Shown piece by piece: positions 38,573 to 49,618 of a stretch of 62,291 nucleotides of DNA. The position numbers were made by a program, and so were the translations under genes. Each line of letters begins with the position of its first letter. Within the stretch, counting starts at the first letter, position 1. This stretch comes from Lobulomyces angularis. Its lineage: Eukaryota; Chytridiomycota; Chytridiomycetes; Lobulomycetales; Lobulomycetaceae. Location of the stretch: NCBI GenBank assembly GCA_027604685.1, contig JADHYX010000080.1, positions 5,163 through 67,453 of the forward strand, read 5' to 3'. The notes beneath the pieces are model-generated. The model searched no databases. It was not told the origin of the DNA and saw only the letters and a list, made by a program, of their open reading frames with translations.

Positions 38573-39009
38573 TTTACATATTCGATTTATAGATCGATTA
38601 TATAAAATATCGCTTCTCTTAAATAAGGTATTGGTAACAAAGTATTTAAATGTAAAAATTTTTTTTTTTTTTTTTTTTTTTTTCAATATATTTTCTATTT
38701 ATTTGACACCATCGCGAGTCGTTGATCTATTCAATTTTAAAAAATGTACAAAAAGTATTTGATTTAACTTAAATCTAACTGGACTATTAAGGTTAAGCAC
38801 TAACATTTTAGGTAATTTATTTTTCAACTTACTACAATGAAAAATCACGTTGAGTATTAGGATATAACATTTTTTTTAACCAAGTGTTAAATTTAGATTA
38901 TCTTTTTATTGTTCTAAATGTTTTAAAATATTTAATTTTAATGATATTTAATTTATATTAATGGCTAGTGGCAACAAAGGGGAAAATATGAATAAAGTCT
39001 GAAAAAGAA
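38573..39009. other. Intergenic region
   Basis: Poly-T tract near 38655-38683 directly upstream of the bL35m start, then AT-rich DNA with no supported ORF. It contains the promoter of bL35m and the 3' flank of UTP3. Confidence 0.4.
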
Positions 39010-41398
39010 CTAAAGTTTCGTGCTTCTTGCAAGATGAGTTTTAATACCAGTCATTTCACCTTGATAAGCTTTTGCTTTACTTCTATCAGTGTATACTTTT
39101 TTAACGGTTCCTAATTTCTTCATTGCTTTCTCAAACTTGACTCTTCTTTTAACTCTAGGATTTCTGTCAATCTTTTTTCTGCTTGGAGTCAAACCCTTAT
39201 TTTTCAGCATTTGCCAGTTTGCTGGCCTCTTTTTGTCACCATCTTCCTCATCTTCGGCTTCAATATTTTCTTCCTCAACTAGATGTTCCTCAAGACTTTT
39301 TCTTTTTAAATTCTGAATATAATCTTCCCGTTCTTCCTTCTTTTTTTTCTTCACACTCAATAGATCATTGTAGTATGTTAGTGCTTCAACTTCATCAGGA
39401 TGGAACACATGCTTCGGTGTATCATCATCTTTCCTAGAATCATCTAATTTTCTTTTTTTTAAAAATTTGGCATCCTCCTCATCATCAAATATCAAACTTT
39501 CTGACGGTAATTTCATTTCATCTTTCTCCTTTGTTTCTTTTAGAATTCTCCCATATTTATCAGTTCGTGGCAAGTCTTCATCACCACCGGTTGAAAGTAA
39601 GAGATTTTTCTTTTTATCTGTTGCCTAAAGTTAAAATTTATCATTAATTGATATATCAGAATATTATTTTTTACTTGATTTAGTTTTCTAACATGAAACT
39701 GTAGGCTTTTTTTTCCTTTTTTTTTTTCTTCATAATCTAACTGGTCTAATTCTAAATCTTCTCCAAAATAATTATCACTGTTGGTATATTTTGAGTTTTT
39801 TGTTGATTTCTTTTTTACTTGAAATTTATCCAAGATATCTTTATCTACACTCAAAGAACTCTCATAAGGTAAAATTTTTAAATCTTTTTCTTCATTAATA
39901 GAGACATCCAGATCTGAAAATGATTCATTATCTTCAAACTTCTCATCAGAAACTTCGCTTTCATCCAATTCTTCAACTTCATGCTCTTCTTCCATCTCTA
40001 GTTCATTCTCTGAAATTTCGATATCGCTATTTTCTGATACTTTGACGTTTCCGGCTAAAATATCATACACCCCTTCAACCGACTCCATCAATAACGGCAT
40101 ACCAGTACACTTGTCATTTTTTTCTGGCAAATGGTTTTTTTTTTGTGGATCGCCCTCTTTACCTTCTACTTCTTTCTCCAACCTTTCTAAAATATCTCTT
40201 ATTGTAACAATCATAGAAAGTGATGGATGGGATCTAACATTGATTTTATCGTCGGATGATGCACGAAGCAAAAGGTAAAACGAAACATTTGTAAGATACA
40301 TTATTAAAATTTCTTTAATAAAAAAAAAAAAATTAGTAAATACAATTTGATAATAATTAAATATACTATGCTTCAATTTCAAGTAATCAAAAGCCTTTGT
40401 ACTTTTTGATTTTTTAAAATACAGCTGAGGTTTATCAAATAATTCGTCCAAATTTTCCACTTCTTTCGTCCTAACTTCGAACTCATCCAATAAACTTAAT
40501 ATTTCAGGAGCCTTATTGGAAAGAATATCTAGAAGCTCTTGTTTTGATAAGTCAACAGGAACCTTTTCCTCAACTTCATCTACTTCCATTTCACCAAACT
40601 AAGGAAAAAAAAAATAAAGAACAATTAAAAATTATTCCAAATTATTAAACATTACAGATAAATTCGTAGAAAATGGCTTCTTTTTTGAAACTACTGCACC
40701 TTTTAACTGATTATCGAAACTATCATCTACAAAATCTTCTTCTCTCATTGAAGAAAATTTCTTCTTTTGTAATCTAAGAGCTTCCATTTCTTCCTCTTTA
40801 GCTAAAAAAAAAGAAGTTGAATTAAAAAAATTCGGGTTTGAAAATTGACACTTCAATATGAAGAAATAAAAAAATAATCATAAAGCTATTTACCCATCTC
40901 CTCATCATCCGAATCATCATCAGCATTATAGTAGTTATTTCTTCTTTTTCCCCACCCTAAATCACTTTCTTCGTCGTCCTCACTACTTTCCTCTTCATCA
41001 TCAGAATTCAACTTCTTTTTCACCTTTAAGTGCTTAGATAATTTTCTTAATAATTTTTCTTGTTCTTCTTCTTCCTGGTCATAAAAGTCTTCATTGTCGT
41101 TAATGTCTTCGTACTTCTCCTCCTCGAAGTCTTCTTCGTCACTGTCGATTCCTAACACTTCATCTTCTGAAGAAAAATTATTGTCATTTATTTCTCCATT
41201 ATCTTCATCGTTAAAAAAAATTTTTTGCCTTTGGTCTTCAACTAAAAATTGTTTTGTTTTATAAAAATAAATTAAAAGTTTCTTACATTCATCTTGACTA
41301 TCATCATCAAGGTTTTCCAAGTTGACTTTCTCACTTTTATGCCATTCCTCTTCTTCAATATTAGGTTTTTGTTGTTTTTTTTTTGACTTTCTTGCCAT
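39010..41398 (-). CDS. UTP3: UTP3/SAS10 small-subunit processome protein
   Basis: Starts MARKSKKKQQKPNIEEEEW at 41398. Highly acidic blocks (EEDFEEEKYEDINDNEDF, SDDEEESSEDDEESDLGWG) lead to LSKQELLDILSNKAPEILSL and LLDEFEVRTKEV, the Sas10/Utp3/C1D domain, with HPSLSMIVTIRDILERLEK later. The C-terminal Sas10 box is complete: NPRVKRRVKFEKAMKKLG, TVKKVYTDRSKAKAYQGE, MTGIKTHLARSTKL. Family role: part of the U3 snoRNP/SSU processome for 18S rRNA maturation in the nucleolus. The N-terminal 'GWGKRRNNYY' after the acidic stretch is also typical. About 700 residues across five exons or so. Frames of 200-350 codons on this strand are its exons; those on the other strand are antisense shadows. Confidence 0.9.
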
Positions 41399-41685
41399 AT
41401 ATTATTATTAATTGTAAGAAAAAAAAAAAGTATAAAAATACACATTATTTTTAATAAAGAAAAGAAAAAGAAAAGAAAATAATAGTTAAAGTTAAAAGGA
41501 AAATTGTATAATTATATGGAAAAAAAAAAAAAATCTAGATAGTAAAAAAAAAAAAATAATGTAAAATGCTCCTTAATTATAGATTTACAAGGTTTCATTT
41601 TTGAGATCTTCAGATTTACAACCCCATTAAACAATTTATAATTTCACAAAAATAATTTAAATAAAAGTAACTTGCTACATAAAAC

Positions 41686-43934
41686 ATGTCACTATCCTCT
41701 CCAATTAATGTCGAAGAGCTACTTGCTGAATTATCAAACGAAAGGTCGCAGCCTGAATATTCTGGTATGATAAATTAAAAACTCAATAGTAAATTTTGTT
41801 AGGTGGAGCTGCCTCATACAGTTCCCAGTACAAAGATTATAATTTGGAACTAAATGAAAAGTTTCAAGGAGAGGGAGAAGACGATGAAATCTGGGCATTA
41901 TCTCCAAACACCTGGCCACATGTATACAGTGAACTAGTATCAAAAGTTGGTAAGGCATCTTTTGCAACTTCAATTTTTTAAACAATTTCTGTTTTTATAA
42001 CAATTAATTTTTTTGTTTTTCAACTTTTAATTCTTCCATCACCTTCTTTATGATTTGTAGATGCAGAAAAAGATAAGCAAAGGACCAAAGTGCAATTAGC
42101 TCGTAAATTAAAATTAAAAAAAAAAAAAAAAAAAACCAATTAATAATTCAAATTTTAATTTCTCTGAAAGCAATATCGCTGGTTAGATTAGATGATTTGA
42201 GACAGCATATATGTCAGTTTACTACAAAGTTAAGATTAGATGATGGAATGAATGTCACTCTTGCCTACGAAGAGGAATTTGCAAATCAACGATTAGAAAT
42301 AAAAAAAAAAGTTTTAGATAATAGCTTACTGGATGAAGTTAAAGCCGAGCATCCTGACAAAAGTAAAACATTGACTAAATTATTACCAGCTAATTATTGG
42401 GCAATTTTTAATAAATTTTTTATCGTTTAATTAGCTTTTTTAACTGGAGTGAAATTAAACCCCCTTGTAGAGGACTCAAGTAGAGATATTGATGCAAGTC
42501 AGTTAATGAATTGCATTAATTTTCCTTTAATGATTGAAAGTGCAAAATTTCCTGAATCAATTGATGAAACCATTTCCTTACCGAATAATTTATTACCACA
42601 AAATTTGCTTTCTGAAACATTACAGTCTAAAAATCTTTCTCCAGGAATATATCGGCGGTGGAAGAGAAAAATTACGAGCAAGTGTAGTTTGAATTTAACT
42701 ACATTTTCATTCTGGTATTGTTTAAGACAAAATTGGAAAAGATTGACAGAATCTAGTCCGCAGTTGATCTTACGTAACAATGTACGTGGAATTTTATCCA
42801 GTAAAAGCATAATTTTCTAAATCTTTAAGGTTGACATGACTAAGGACGAAGAAGAGCAATTTAAATTCAATTTAATGTGCTCAATATCAAAATGTTATGT
42901 AACATTATTGAAAGAAACTAGTACTGGTGCTGATAAGGATGACTTTTTTCAAGTAAATACCATATAATCATTCACACTAATGCATAATAATTTTTATAAG
43001 CTGTACCCTGATCTTATTGCCCAGACTATATTTAATACTTTTTGTGAAGGTTTTGAATAACTTTATACTAAATTAAAAATTAAAATAAAAAAATGCGAAT
43101 ATTCTAGCATTTCCAAAGTCACTAAATCTGTTTACTGAAAAACTTCAAAAAAGTTTATCAGAATCAATAACAGAATTAATTTGTGGAATTAAACCTTACA
43201 AAAATTTTAAAAATTGGAGTATGAATAAGTTGATTATCGAATCTAAAGAATTGGAAAACCAGGAATTAGAAAAACAAGCCTTAGATATCATTAAAAGTGA
43301 AAGGCAACAAGAAAAACCTAAAATTGCAAAAAAAATTCCATCAATGGTATGCAAGTCAAATATCACTTGTTCACTTTTAAAATTTTTACCAATTTTGCAG
43401 GTGTGCGGCCCAAATTTTTTAACTCAAAGAATTTTATTTGACGTGTATGGAAACAGTCCTGTGGTCAGTCATTACTTAAGAAATATATCTGGTTCAAAAA
43501 TTGAGAGAAAGCGTTTGACTATTCATAGAAAGGAAGTTTTAAAAGATTACTTGGAAGGTAAGTGGTTCATTCCTTTTTGCAAAAATACAACCTCTTTATT
43601 ATTTGTTCCCTCTTTTCATTTGGCAGATGAAAATTTGGTTACTTACAAAAGTTTAGTTGCAGAGTCATTAAAAAATTCCAAAAAACTGCTAAAGAAGTAT
43701 ACACAGCGTGAAGCAGAAATCAGTAGAGAGCGCAACAAGATTATAATGGAACAAAATTTAGAAGCCAGAAGGTAAAAAAATAAAAATAAAAATAAAAATT
43801 TTGTATTGTTGTTTTTCACGCTTTTTCTTTGTAGAAATGAAAAAATCTACAAGAGGCAACTGTCATTGAAACCATTAACCAAAGATACTTTGAATGAACA
43901 ACTAGTTTCAAAAAAAGTTACCATTGTAATATAA
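41686..43934 (+). CDS. FAM227 (FWWh-domain) family protein
   Basis: Starts MSLSSPINVEELLAELSNER; roughly ten exons join in phase. The middle holds TTFSFWYCLRQNWKRLTES and KDEEEQFKFNLMCSISKCYV, followed by DDFFQLYPDLIAQTIFNTFC and EAFPKSLNLFTEKLQ, which fits the FWWh region of FAM227 (aromatic block, then 'D-x-F-F-x-x-Y-P-D-x-x-A-Q-x-x-x-x-x-F-x-x-x-F-P'). A second conserved block is FDVYGNSPVVSHYLRN, then TIHRKEVLKDYLEDENLVTY and LKKYTQREAEISRER, as in FAM227A/B. The family is poorly characterised and in animals is linked to ciliated and testis tissue. Its presence suits an organism with a flagellated stage. About 600 residues. Molecular function unknown. Confidence 0.72.
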
Positions 43935-44100
43935 TAGGTAAGGAGCTTGTAGAAAAAAAAAAAATAACCATTAATCTTTATCTTCTAGATGGTAAAAAAC
44001 ATTTAAACAGGGTCACTACTATATATATTGCGATAAAATTTCTTATATTAACGGTTATAAAAAGTAATAAAGTAATAATCAAAGAGTATTTTCAATATGT

Positions 44101-44715
44101 TCAGAAAGTATAAACCAATCTACCTTCTTCCTCCAGAATACTAGCAACAAAATCACTAGCTTCCTTTCCAGATTGCAAATCTCTTGACTAATATTATAAA
44201 AACCTTGTTAAAAAAAAAAATCTCAATTTTCTATTCTTACCCATGTCCTTCCTTCAGTAATATCAAATTGAAAAACTTCTTGTAAATCCCATTGAAATCC
44301 AAATCTTTAAAAAAAAAAAATGTTTATTTTGTAATTCATACAGAAGAAAAAAAAAAATATATTAAAAATAATTTATATGAGATATATGCTTCTTTACCGG
44401 TCATGTTTTGACATCAGTAAGTCGTGTTCTAAATTAGCAAGCATGTTGACATCTTCAGGATAGCAATCAGCATAATCCTAAAATATTAAAAATATAATAA
44501 TTAAAATCCAAATTCTAAAAAAACAGGAATCATTTTACATGTAAGCAATTAAGAATTTCCTTTTCAATGCTAATTTTATCCCAATGTTGAAACTCGCTAC
44601 TTTTTTTTATATATAGAGATCTTTTTTGTTGTAAAAATATTGGCTGTTTAAATTTAAGATTGCTTATAGGTTTTAAAAGAGAAAAACTCTTTGAAAGAGA
44701 CTGAAATCTATTCAT
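44101..44715 (-). CDS. Mitochondrial acyl-carrier-protein-like protein lacking the carrier serine
   Basis: Starts MNRFQSLSKSFSLLKPISN, a basic, Ser-rich leader that looks like a mitochondrial targeting signal. Exons join in phase to ISIEKEILNCLHDYADCYPE, DVNMLANLEHDLLMSKHD, RFGFQWDLQEVFQFDIT, and a last exon with LQSGKEASDFVASILEEEG. The helix order and the end 'D-F-V-A-S' match mitochondrial ACP (NDUFAB1/Acp1). The conserved D-L-G-x-D-S-L-D becomes D-L-L-M-S-K-H-D, so the serine that carries phosphopantetheine aligns with lysine. It may be a structural ACP paralogue (complex I or an LYR-type partner). About 150 residues. The ACP-fold call is moderate. The Fanzor relic lies immediately upstream of its start. 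Confidence 0.5.
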
Positions 44716-44838
44716 TTCTCTTTTAACTTTTTTTGAAATAATTTTTGCAGTGTAACATAAGTATATGAACATAGATATTCAAAGAAATAATGCAGCAACA
44801 CCAATAAGAAAAAATAGAGAAAAATATTTAAGAATAAA

Positions 44839-46870
44839 CTATTTACTCAGAGAAACTGGTCTGCAACCGTGCAACAAAGTGTTTTCTACAGCAGCTTTTA
44901 AATTTAAAGTTGCAACATCATCTCTATTCCAAAGTCTCTTAAATAATCTCCCATTCACCGTTTGCTCATATATTTCGTTTTTGCAACGTAGCAATCCATG
45001 AATTTCAATTATTTTTCCATTTTTACTTGGATTAGGATGTGGTCTTTCTTACATTTTCTAGTGATCTTGTTTTACAACCAGGACAAATAGAAGAAGTTAG
45101 ATATTCGTTTACAAGACATACTTGAAATCGTGGTTTTTTTAAACATATCTGTAAATCCTTTGCCTTTTGTTGGTACTTGGTACTTTATTGCTGTTCTAGG
45201 CCAATCTCCAATTAACACAGTTGTATTCTCTCCATCCCCAAATTTATCTTTAAATTTTTTAATAAAATTGCTTTCAGACTTTTGAGTGTTGATACAAACA
45301 TTTAATTTTAATTTACTATGAAAAGGAAGTTGATAGTTTTTAAATCTACTTTCATGTCTTCTTTCATTTGGGTATACCGTAGTTTTTCACCATTAAATCC
45401 TTAAAAAAAAATTATCAAAAATATATCAGTTAAACTAATTTACCTAAACAATACAATTGATCTCTCTTGTTTGGATCTATATACACATCATTTTCCTTTA
45501 AAGTATTTTCTTGAAATTATTCAGAAGCAAAATTTTTTTTGTCTTGTTTTTTTTTTTTTTTTCCCTTTTTTTTTTGCATTTTGATTTTCATCATCATCTT
45601 TCGGTTTTTTACGTTTTTTCCCTTTCGATTATTTTTTGTAATGTATTGCAACATCTTGTTAACAAATTGTAACAGAAAGTCCATCCGTTTCTACAGATCC
45701 CGAAAATACCATCCCATTTCTTGGTTTAAACGGTTTCTTTTTAAATTAAACAATGTACTCCAAATTCTTTTCCATATCATTTTCAACAGACAAAACTTTC
45801 CATTTGTCATTTGTCCACATAATTCCAGTATCTCTTTACTTAAATGTATTGTATCAAATCTAATAGTTGAAGTTGATAACGGAAATACGTTAAATTGTTT
45901 TAAATTATATTCTTGATAAAATATTCCAAGTTTAAAATAAGCTTGAAAGTATTTTTTAGTGTTATGAGCATCATAAGGCAGTGAAATTGTTTCAACTGTG
46001 TCAGATAATACATTTCGAATAGGAATAACTATACTACATTCATATTCATTTAACTCAGTGGTATCAGTTACATTTTTTAAATAATTTTTGCACTAACCTA
46101 TTTTGCGTTTGTAAACTTTAAATCCATTCTTTTTTTTTCATATTTTTTGGTATCATTTTTTCTTGTTTTTTTATTATTAATTGTGAAATAAATTTTTTAA
46201 ATTTAGGAACGAAATGTTCTTGAATATTGACAGAGTAATTTGTAAATATCTTAATAGCTTGCCACTGAGCAATTTGATCAATAAATTTGACATTTTGTTA
46301 AACTTAAGAAACTTCAGTTTATTATTCAATATATTCTTGTAATAGTTCATTTACAATTACAGAATTTGGGAGGTGGCTTATGTATTTTTATTAGATTATT
46401 TAGAATTTTGTATATTCTAACAAAAGATTCAGTATTGATAAAATTCCATTTATTATCGTTGGGATAATTTAACATAAAGTATTTAGAAAAGTGTATAGTA
46501 AGAATTTGCAAGTCGGTTTGCTGTAATTATGAGTGACTCTATCAGTTTATACTGTTGTTGATATCCAGCAAAAACATTTTTGAAATTTTGTTTTATAAAA
46601 TTACTTTACGAGAATATATAAATATAAACATTTTTACCATAAACAGCATTATGTGAAGTTTTGTTTTTATTATCTAAACAATCAAAGTATAAAGTGATCC
46701 ATTTTCACATTTCATAGCATTTTATACAAAAATATTTATGTTCATAAAGATAATGCCCCCTTTTATAAAAAAAAGGTTAAAGATGATCTGCTAAACTACT
46801 CTCTTGCTTTGATGTAGTAATCTAAGAGGATTCAAACATTTTAAGCAATTAGATGATGTTATATAACATT
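44839..46870 (-). pseudogene. Broken Fanzor (eukaryotic TnpB/IS200-IS605 OrfB relative)
   Basis: On the minus strand the blocks of a Fanzor protein appear in the right order, but in different frames and with stops between them. N-terminal: NVFAGYQQQYKLIESLIITA and NRLANSYYTLF, then IAQWQAIKIFTNYSVNIQE (about 46170-46260). RuvC part: FSGSVETDGLSVTI (45664-45700) and IDPNKRDQLYC (45447-45480). A 44-nt intron follows (45400-45443, GTAAAT...TTTAAG, phase kept), then GFNGEKLRYTQ, LIGDWPRTA (about 45190-45210), NEYLTSSICPGCKTRSLEN with its zinc-ribbon CPGC at 45074-45085, and LWNRDDVATLNLKAAVEN ending GCRPVSLSK and TAG at 44839. Fanzors are RNA-guided DNA nucleases spread with transposons. This copy looks inactive. 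Homopolymer errors could account for some of the breaks. No ORF longer than 125 codons survives. Confidence 0.75.
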
Positions 46871-47211
46871 TATCTTTTCCTTTGATTTATTCTGTAAAAA
46901 ATTGTGGTGCACTTGACTGGAATAATGTCTATTACAAGAATTCAAAAATAAATTATTATGAATATGAAGCTCAAGACTTCAAAAAATTAAGCAAATTACT
47001 TTTAATTAATGTCCTCTCATGAAATTTCTAGAGTGGTAATATTTGAAGAAAGATAAAAATAGCACCGAAGCATTGAAAAATATTCTTAATTCAATAATAA
47101 CAATATACCAAATTTTGTAAATTTTAAGTCAATAAAAAATCGTTACAAAATATTTTTTAATCTACGGTTAATTTTTTTTTTTTTTTTTTTAAATATTTAT
47201 AATGAATTATG
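46871..47211. other. Upstream flank of the Fanzor relic
   Basis: AT-rich, with a 20-nt poly-T tract just before the ZCCHC10-like start. Minus-strand fragments such as KDKCYITSSN sit at its inner edge and may still belong to the Fanzor N-terminus. No terminal inverted repeats were identified by eye. Confidence 0.35.
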
Positions 47212-47933
47212 ATCCAAGCTACAATGTAACAAGTTTATCACAGGTAAGACTCACTTCATATACATTTGATTGTTGTTTATAAATGTAATAATGTGCTCAA
47301 TTTCATTATTTTTTTTCCGCTGTAGATTCAAAGTGGAGTAAGAACTGCTTCCAATGCTTCTCCTAAAGGTTTATTTTTTTTTTTTCTTTTATTTATTCTT
47401 TAATTTCAATCTTTCTTTCTAGATAGGCAGTGTCAAAAGTGCTTAGGTAATTGATGCAACAAATTTTTCTTAAAACTTTTTTTTTTAATTTTTATGAAGG
47501 TTTTGGACATTGGACTTACAATTGGTAACAATAGAAAAATATTATTTTGTAACTAAATTTTTAATAACTTACTTTTTGTAGTAAAAATAAGAGGGTGTAC
47601 CTTCAGAGAGATTCAAGAACCAAATTATTGTCAAAACAAAAACCAGAAAACCAACAAGAAAATAATATAATTTCTACCAAAAAAAAAGGTTTAGCGGATA
47701 AAATCTTAGAAGAAAAAAAAAATGAGAGGAAAAAGAAGCGAAAGTTAGCAGAAAGTGAAGTTGAGTCTTCAAGTAGCTCATCGGATTCTGATAGCAGTAG
47801 TAGTGGTGGCTCTGATTCTGACTCTAGTAGCAGTTCTTCAAGTAGTTCTAGTAGCAGCAGTAGTAGTACTAGTTCTAGCTCAAATAATTCCAATAGAAAA
47901 AGTTCCAACAATAGAAAAAGAAAAAGTTTCTAA
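47212..47933 (+). CDS. ZCCHC10-like zinc-knuckle protein
   Basis: Starts MNYDPSYNVTSLSQ. Four short introns join to IQSGVRTASNASPK, then DRQCQKCLGFGHWTYNC and KNKRVYLQRDSRTKLLSK. The zinc knuckle C-x2-C-x4-H-x4-C with 'C-Q-K-C-L-x-F-G-H-W-T-Y-x-C' and the following 'K-R-x-Y-L-x-R-x-S-R-T' is the ZCCHC10 signature. The remainder is a Lys/Glu helix and a Ser/Asp-rich tail (positions 47758-47880 encode mostly serine), then NRKRKSF. About 160 residues. ZCCHC10 has no firmly established general function; knuckles of this type bind RNA or nucleic acid. The serine tract also yields long spurious frames on both strands. Confidence 0.85.
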
Positions 47934-48083
47934 CAATTTCAAATAATGTAAATAAATCAACTTTTCTTCTATTTATATTTATTATTTATAATTTCTACTG
48001 TGTTGTTTTAATAACAAAAAAAAATAAAAAAAAAAAAAAAATACTGAAATGTTAAAAATGAAAAAAACACAAATACTGCTATT

Positions 48084-48858
48084 CTAATTTTTTGCTTCTT
48101 CTACAACTGCTTCTGCAGGCTTGTCATATGGAGGTGCAGGATTATTAGCAGCTGGTCCAACAGCTTCTGCTTCCTTTTCCTTCATAGCGGGAGTTTGTGT
48201 AGGTTGAACAGATACTACATTACCACCAACTGATAATTTTCCTATTATATTTTATATTATTTTAATTTAACTCTTAATAAAAAAAAAATTCTTATAACTA
48301 AGCACAAACCTTGTTTTTGTAATTCATGTACATCTTGGTAAAGTGCGCAAATTCCGCATAGTCCAACAGCACACATTGAAGCGTCCTCAGATTCTTTAAT
48401 GTTGAACATTTTTTGAGTGTCTCTTCTTAATCTGTACGCGGCAACTCCTAATGAAGGAAAAACAAAAGATTCAAATTTAGATGTTACGTAGGATAAAATA
48501 GATTTTTGTTTATATTTGGGGTTTTTTAAACTTTACCACCACAAAGGCAGGCAGGAACACTGAAGCCGGAACCTATTAGAGAAATGGTTTTAGTTAATAT
48601 TTTTGCGAAACTTCTTTAAATAAATCTTCTTTAAATTTACCATCAAGTTTTCCCTTAACAAATCCGATCAATACCGAAGGAAAGCAAAGAGCAGCTGTAA
48701 AATAATACTTAAAACAAAAAAAAATGAATAAAACACGTACCGCAGAATAGCGGGATATCGGTACAGGAGAAGAAGCCACTGGAGTAGCCAGTAGTGCTGG
48801 TGAATTCTAGACTACCTGCTCCGGTATCCACTTGTGCATTGTTATCTTTTTCAGCCAT
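48084..48858 (-). CDS. PLAC8-family cysteine-rich protein
   Basis: Starts MAEKDNNAQVDTGAGSLEF at 48858. Exons join in phase to GFFSCTDIPLFCAALCFP, SVLIGFVKGKLDGSGF, a short Cys-rich exon (ACLCGGVAAYRLRRDTQ), then KMFNIKESEDASMCAVGLC and GICALYQDVHELQKQG. This follows the PLAC8 pattern: Cys-rich hydrophobic block, R-x-x-x-R, 'I-x-x-S-x-x-x-D', and a final C-x-x-C-A-L-x-Q-x-x-x-E-L. A Pro/Ala/Glu-rich tail ends AVVEEAKN. About 175 residues. In plants and fungi PLAC8 proteins sit in membranes and affect cell size, calcium entry or metal export. The specific role here is not known. The hallmark CCXXXXCPC motif is altered (the first Cys block reads FCAALCFPS). Confidence 0.7.
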
Positions 48859-49618
48859 ATTGATTCGCGTAATTTGATTTTAAAATATATTTATATTTTT
48901 TTTTTATAGTATTTCTTACTTTATAAAATTTTTGGGATTTAAAAATTTAAAAAAAAATTTTAGATTTACTTCATTTTTTGTACTCCGACGCGTCAAAAAA
49001 AAAAAAAAAAACCTTTTTTTTAAAAACAAATCTTTGAAAAAAAGCACATGTTTAAACAATATTTTAAATTTTTTAAGCAATTCTCATAGGATCCTTATCG
49101 AAGTCATAATTCCTGTACTTCTACCTTCATTTTCAGCTGAAAAACCTATTTATCCTATAATTTTTCTTATAAAAAATTTTTTTTCTTAAAAAACACCCTA
49201 TTATGAATCAAAAGTAATTTTTTTTTGAACTTTTCTCATTTATCTAAGTAAAAGTTACAAGGATTTTCTTACATAAGGTTCATACTAGAATATAGTTTAT
49301 GCATTCACTTCATGAATTTTAAAACATAACTCTGAGCGATGGTTTTAATTTTTATTCTCAAAATGTCACAGTTCATAGTAAAGAATAAAAAATTGGAATT
49401 TTTTTAAAAAAGTTAACTTACATATACCATTTCCTTTTTATTATTTATTTGTTTATTCTCTAATGTTAATTTTTTTTTTTTTTTTTTAAACCAATCAGTT
49501 GCAATGAAGAATGAAAAAATAAAGATAAAATAAGTACTACAACATACATAAAATTACATATAGTTATATGGAATAAAAATAAAAATTATTGCAGAAACTT
49601 TCATATACATCAAATACC
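48859..49618. other. Intergenic region with poly-A/poly-T tracts
   Basis: Lies between the divergent PLAC8 and GPCR genes. A plus frame at 48932-49189 is Phe/Lys-rich from homopolymers and is not called. A 20-nt T tract lies at about 49470-49490. It contains both promoters. Confidence 0.45.

Noticed and set aside
44765..45916. Plus-strand ORFs at 44765-45001 and 45539-45916
   Set aside because: Antisense to the Fanzor relic; their translations are unstructured Phe/Asn-rich, whereas the minus strand carries conserved motifs.
47603..47946. ORFs of 63-102 codons overlapping the ZCCHC10-like tail
   Set aside because: They arise from the serine-codon repeat of the zinc-knuckle gene read in other frames (poly-Leu, poly-Val).
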